Shown one piece after another: positions 61,263 through 64,000 of a DNA stretch of 64,000 nt. This stretch comes from Trichuris trichiura. Lineage: Eukaryota > Nematoda > Enoplea > Trichinellida > Trichuridae. The position numbers were made by a program, and so were the translations under genes. The DNA lies in the NCBI GenBank assembly GCA_037903355.1, contig JBAJFE010000038.1:806001-870000 (forward strand), in the 5' to 3' direction. Every line of letters starts with the position of its first letter. Within the stretch, counting starts at the first letter, position 1. Under the pieces are notes generated by a model, which did not search any database, was not told the origin of the DNA, and saw nothing but the letters and a program-made list of their open reading frames with translations.

Positions 61263-62340
61263 ATGAGCGAAGATGAAGACTACATGTCGGATAGGATACT
61301 CAGCCAGTGGTATGTTGAACTTATTTTTGAAAGGGTTTGCAAAAGCTTTTCTAGTCCTGATGTCAGACCTGGCGTGGTTGGACCCAGCGTGGCTAAACGT
61401 TACCGAATGGATAAGAGGCGGGAAGAAGCCAACGTCAAAAATCGACAGCTCAAAACAGGCGAACTTGAGCGATCTGCCTTACAGTCCGGTTTGAAAACGG
61501 CGCTGCCCGAAGACAACAAAGGTTATGCATTGTTAAAGAAAATGGGATTTAAACCAGGGTGCTCGATTGGCAAGCGCACCGCAGAAGTTGAAAAATTGGG
61601 ACTTAGCAAGGGTCCTTTAAAGGAACCTTTGCCCATCACGTTAAAAGCTGACCGCTTTGGATTGGGACACAGTGAAGAAGTCGCTCGGAAAGCAAAAGCT
61701 GAATTTGAAAACATGGTTGCTTTAACTCGGTCATCTCAAACTGACTTCATAGCGAGGTAAATTTAAAATTTGTCCTTTTGGAGATATTCGCATTAGCATA
61801 AATTTTTTAGAAAAAGGGCGGCAGAAGCTTACAGAACGCTTACAAAAGATTTGCGTATGGCTCGAAAGGCCTGCTACGATTTAGATTGCACTGCGGTAGG
61901 TGGAATTGGATTGCTTGTTTTGGAACATAGGCAAAACCATTGCAGGGAGTTCAAACTCCGGTGATGACGAGCTTTTGGCCAAAAGGTGCTTTGAAATCGG
62001 CGGACGAAGAGGAACTAAACGCCTCAGACGATCAAAATCTGACTGTGCAAGCAAAGCTTTCCGCGGAAGAAATAACGTCACTGTTGAAATCGTTGATAGA
62101 ATACCTGAGAAGGACTTATTTTTATTGTTTATGGTGCTCTGTTAGATATGAAGGTATGCAGGTACTTTTCGCATGAATTTTTTTCTTACCCTTTGTATTT
62201 TCCTCTTGCATTTGATGGCTGCAGACCAATTACTCGGTCGTAAGGAACGATTGAGTAGTTGTCTGGTGCCTATAAAAAAGCTGAACTTTCGAGGAGGTTG
62301 GTTGTCTGCCAATCTTGCGATCAAGTTCTCACACGAGTAG
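61263..62340 (+). CDS. GPATCH11: GPATCH11-type G-patch protein
   Basis: G-patch protein; the family is nuclear and linked to pre-mRNA splicing factors. Exons: 61263-61309, 61355-61756, 61811-61895, 61931-62153, 62225-62340; 873 nt, 290 aa. It starts MSEDEDYMSDRILSQ, as in vertebrate GPATCH11 (EEEDYMSD). A basic coiled region (KRREEANVKNRQLK) precedes a G-patch at about 66-120 (NKGYALLKKMGFKPG...IGKR...LPITLKADRFGLGH). The C-terminal DUF4187-type part has EEITSLLKSLIEYLRRTYFY and a CLWC pair. The last exon (EDQLLGRKERLSSC...) is the least certain; the stop TAG at 62338 is followed by AATAAA at 62465. Its neighbour CWF19L1 starts 336 nt downstream on the same strand. Confidence 0.92.
61310..61354 (+). 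other. 45-nt intron without stops in GPATCH11
   Basis: GTATGT...TTTTCTAG, 45 nt, in frame and free of stops. Removing it joins SQ to CPDVRPG, matching the spacing of the family before RPG. Retention would add 15 residues. This is among the shortest introns in the window. Confidence 0.82.
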
Positions 62341-62464
62341 TGTACTGTATGGTGGAAATCTGTGTGATTCTTTTTATCATAGATTCAGAGGACATGAACG
62401 AAAACTGCCCGGGTGATTCAGCAGATTTGCATACATAGGAAACTGCAGCATTTAATTCTTTTGG

Positions 62465-62470
62465 AATAAA
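62465..62470 (+). terminator. Polyadenylation signal of GPATCH11
   Basis: AATAAA 124 nt after the GPATCH11 stop and 207 nt before the CWF19L1 start codon, so the two genes probably have separate 3' and 5' ends. Confidence 0.5.
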
Positions 62471-62676
62471 ACTATGCAGGCTAATTCTCGCCACCTTATT
62501 GATATTAATGGTTGTTACATCCTGCTTGTCTGCCTCGTCAATTGGAATGCTTGAATAAGTGAATTAGCATTTAGACTACGTGACTGTCAAGTTGCCCTCA
62601 TTCGCGCTTACTAAGAGTATTCTCCGTTGGCCGGGAAAAAGTTCGCTTTGTTAGCTCAGGTTAATTGAAAACTGTT

Positions 62677-64000
62677 ATGGCCGAGTATCAACAAAAAGTA
62701 CTAGTTTGTGGCGACGTTCTGGGCAACTTCGTTAATTTATGGGTTCGCATGGAACAAGTGCTGAGAAAAATTACCAATTTCGAAATGATGCTCGTATGTG
62801 GAGAATTCTTTGGCAGCGACATGACGGAAAACTTGCGAATTACCAAAGGCGAACTAAGATGTCCTCTGCCTACGTACATTTTAGGGCCAGTGAAACCGGA
62901 AGCTGCGCGCTATTACTGCAACGTTGCAGGTGGAGAGATTGGTCACAATTTGATTTATCTTGGCAAAAAGGGTATGTTTACAAGTGCATCCGGCCTGACT
63001 GTAGCATATCTGAGCGGTTTCGAATCAGAATACGAAGATGAATTTCATTTTTCGGAGGATACTGTCGATCGACTGATAGCATCAGTTACATCGCGTCCCA
63101 GTTTTTCTGGAATTGATATTTTGCTGACTAGCCAGTGGCCGCAGGGAGTCGAGCATTTATCCCCAGTTGCCCCCGACGTATATGAGGAAGAGGACTTGCG
63201 TAGCTCTATGTTGGTTACCAAACTCGCAGCTGCCTTGAGACCGCGCTATCATTTTTCCGCAAATACGGGCTGTCACTTTGAACGACCTCCCTACAGGAAC
63301 TCACCTCTTGTTGCAAGGCAACCTGGCAATACAACGCGCTTTGTGGGTTTGTCTCGTTGCGGCAATCCGTCCAAGTTAAAGTATTTATTTGCTTTCAATA
63401 TCATACCCTTTAAGTACCTCGCACCTGGCCAAGCAACTGAAGAATCTGCGGTGACAACTGAATTCCCGTACACGGAAACTTTGCAAGAACTCGAAATAAG
63501 GAAAGAACAAAAGAAACAGAAAAAACCTAATGATAACATCAAAGGAAAGCAATTCTTTTTTGATTTCGCGTCCGTTGAGGCTTCCAGTGCTACCGACAAC
63601 GAGCAAGGAAGCAGGTAAGTCAAAGTTGGAACCTTGTCGCAGTGATATAGGTACTTTCAGTTTTCGAAAGCGCAACCGAAGAGAGCATTTGCAAGAACTC
63701 GAAATAAGTAATGATAACATCAAAGGAAAGCAATTCTTTTTTGATTTCGCGTCCGTTGAGGCTTCCAGTGCTACTGACAACGAGCAAGGAAGCAGGTAAG
63801 TCAAAGTTGGAACCTTGTCGAAGTGATATAAGTACTTTCAGTTTTCGAAAGCGCAACCGAAGAGAGCATGGCGGTCAGGAAAAGAAAGCGAATTATGGTC
63901 CATGTTGGTTTTGCCTCTCCAGTCCTGAAGTTGAAAAGCATTTGATTGTATCCATCAGCGACAACGCTTATTTGTCGCTTACAAAAGGCGGTCTTTGTGA
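62677..64000 (+). CDS. CWF19L1: CWF19L1 (CwfJ family), cut by the right edge
   Basis: Relative of debranching-enzyme-associated Cwf19 proteins, linked to spliceosome recycling and lariat handling. Exons in the window: 62677-63614, 63661-63795, 63842-64000+. The 312 codons of exon 1 hold the metallophosphatase-like N-terminal domain: [78 protein letters not shown]. Exon 3 enters the CwfJ C-terminal domain with [19 protein letters not shown] and ends in LSLTKGGLC at the edge. The start ATG is the first in frame and gives the family N-terminus. Exon 2 (135 nt) is a duplicate of the end of exon 1 plus the start of exon 3. Confidence 0.95.
63481..63869 (+). repeat. 181-bp tandem duplication creating an exon in CWF19L1
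   Basis: 63481-63688 and 63689-63869 are direct copies, nearly identical except that the first has 27 extra bp (63502-63528 region, coding KEQKKQKKP). Each copy contains an exon end ([18 protein letters not shown]), a 46-nt intron (GTAAGTC...CTTTCAG) and an exon start (FRKRNRREH). The copy therefore adds a 135-nt exon with matching phases, which can be used or skipped without a frameshift. Confidence 0.93.

Noticed and set aside
1..64000. tRNA or rRNA genes
   Set aside because: No cloverleaf with convincing A and B boxes and no ribosomal RNA blocks were noticed by eye; a covariance-model scan would be decisive.

Overview
This is an animal nuclear sequence. Its split genes have mostly 45-60 nt GT-AG introns, there are no bacterial-type operons, and dead eukaryotic DNA transposons are scattered through it. 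Alpha-actinin, a synaptotagmin-type double-C2 protein, TIM50, a GPATCH11-type G-patch protein and CWF19L1 are all recognisable from their own residues. Very short introns, short 3' UTRs and internal tracts of the nematode telomere hexamer TTAGGC inside small transposons point to a nematode. The style fits a clade I worm such as a whipworm (Trichuris), but the genus is inference.

Layout. 1-1.8 kb: possible 3' end of an unidentified plus-strand gene. 1.87-7.67 kb (minus): complete alpha-actinin gene, 18 coding positions including a duplicated, apparently mutually exclusive exon pair in the second CH domain. 7.7-24.6 kb: gene-poor, with a foldback MITE, a mariner fossil and a pogo-like non-autonomous element. 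24.65-27.07 kb (plus): synaptotagmin-like gene. 27-46.7 kb: repeat-dominated, with two copies of a complex repeat around a dead pogo/CENP-B-type transposase and several long hairpin elements. 46.76-47.1 kb: last exon of an unidentified cysteine-rich single-pass membrane protein. 49-55 kb: hairpin MITEs and an intronless two-membrane-segment protein gene at 51.6 kb. 57.5-59.1 kb (minus): TIM50. 61.3-62.3 kb (plus): GPATCH11. 62.7 kb to the right edge (plus): CWF19L1, cut by the window end and carrying a fresh in-frame exon duplication.

The genes are not a pathway cluster. GPATCH11 and CWF19L1 are neighbours on the same strand 336 nt apart, and both families are linked to RNA splicing, so shared expression is possible. 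TIM50 is transcribed away from them across a 2.1 kb spacer. The most informative observations are the alternative exon pair of alpha-actinin, two GC-AG introns, the exon duplication in CWF19L1, telomere-like tracts carried inside a foldback transposon family, and an inverted array of 15-bp units at 38 kb.

Exon joins were set by reading splice sites against remembered family alignments. Both full models (alpha-actinin 888 aa, TIM50 373 aa) close in frame with family-typical lengths, which supports them. No database search was possible.
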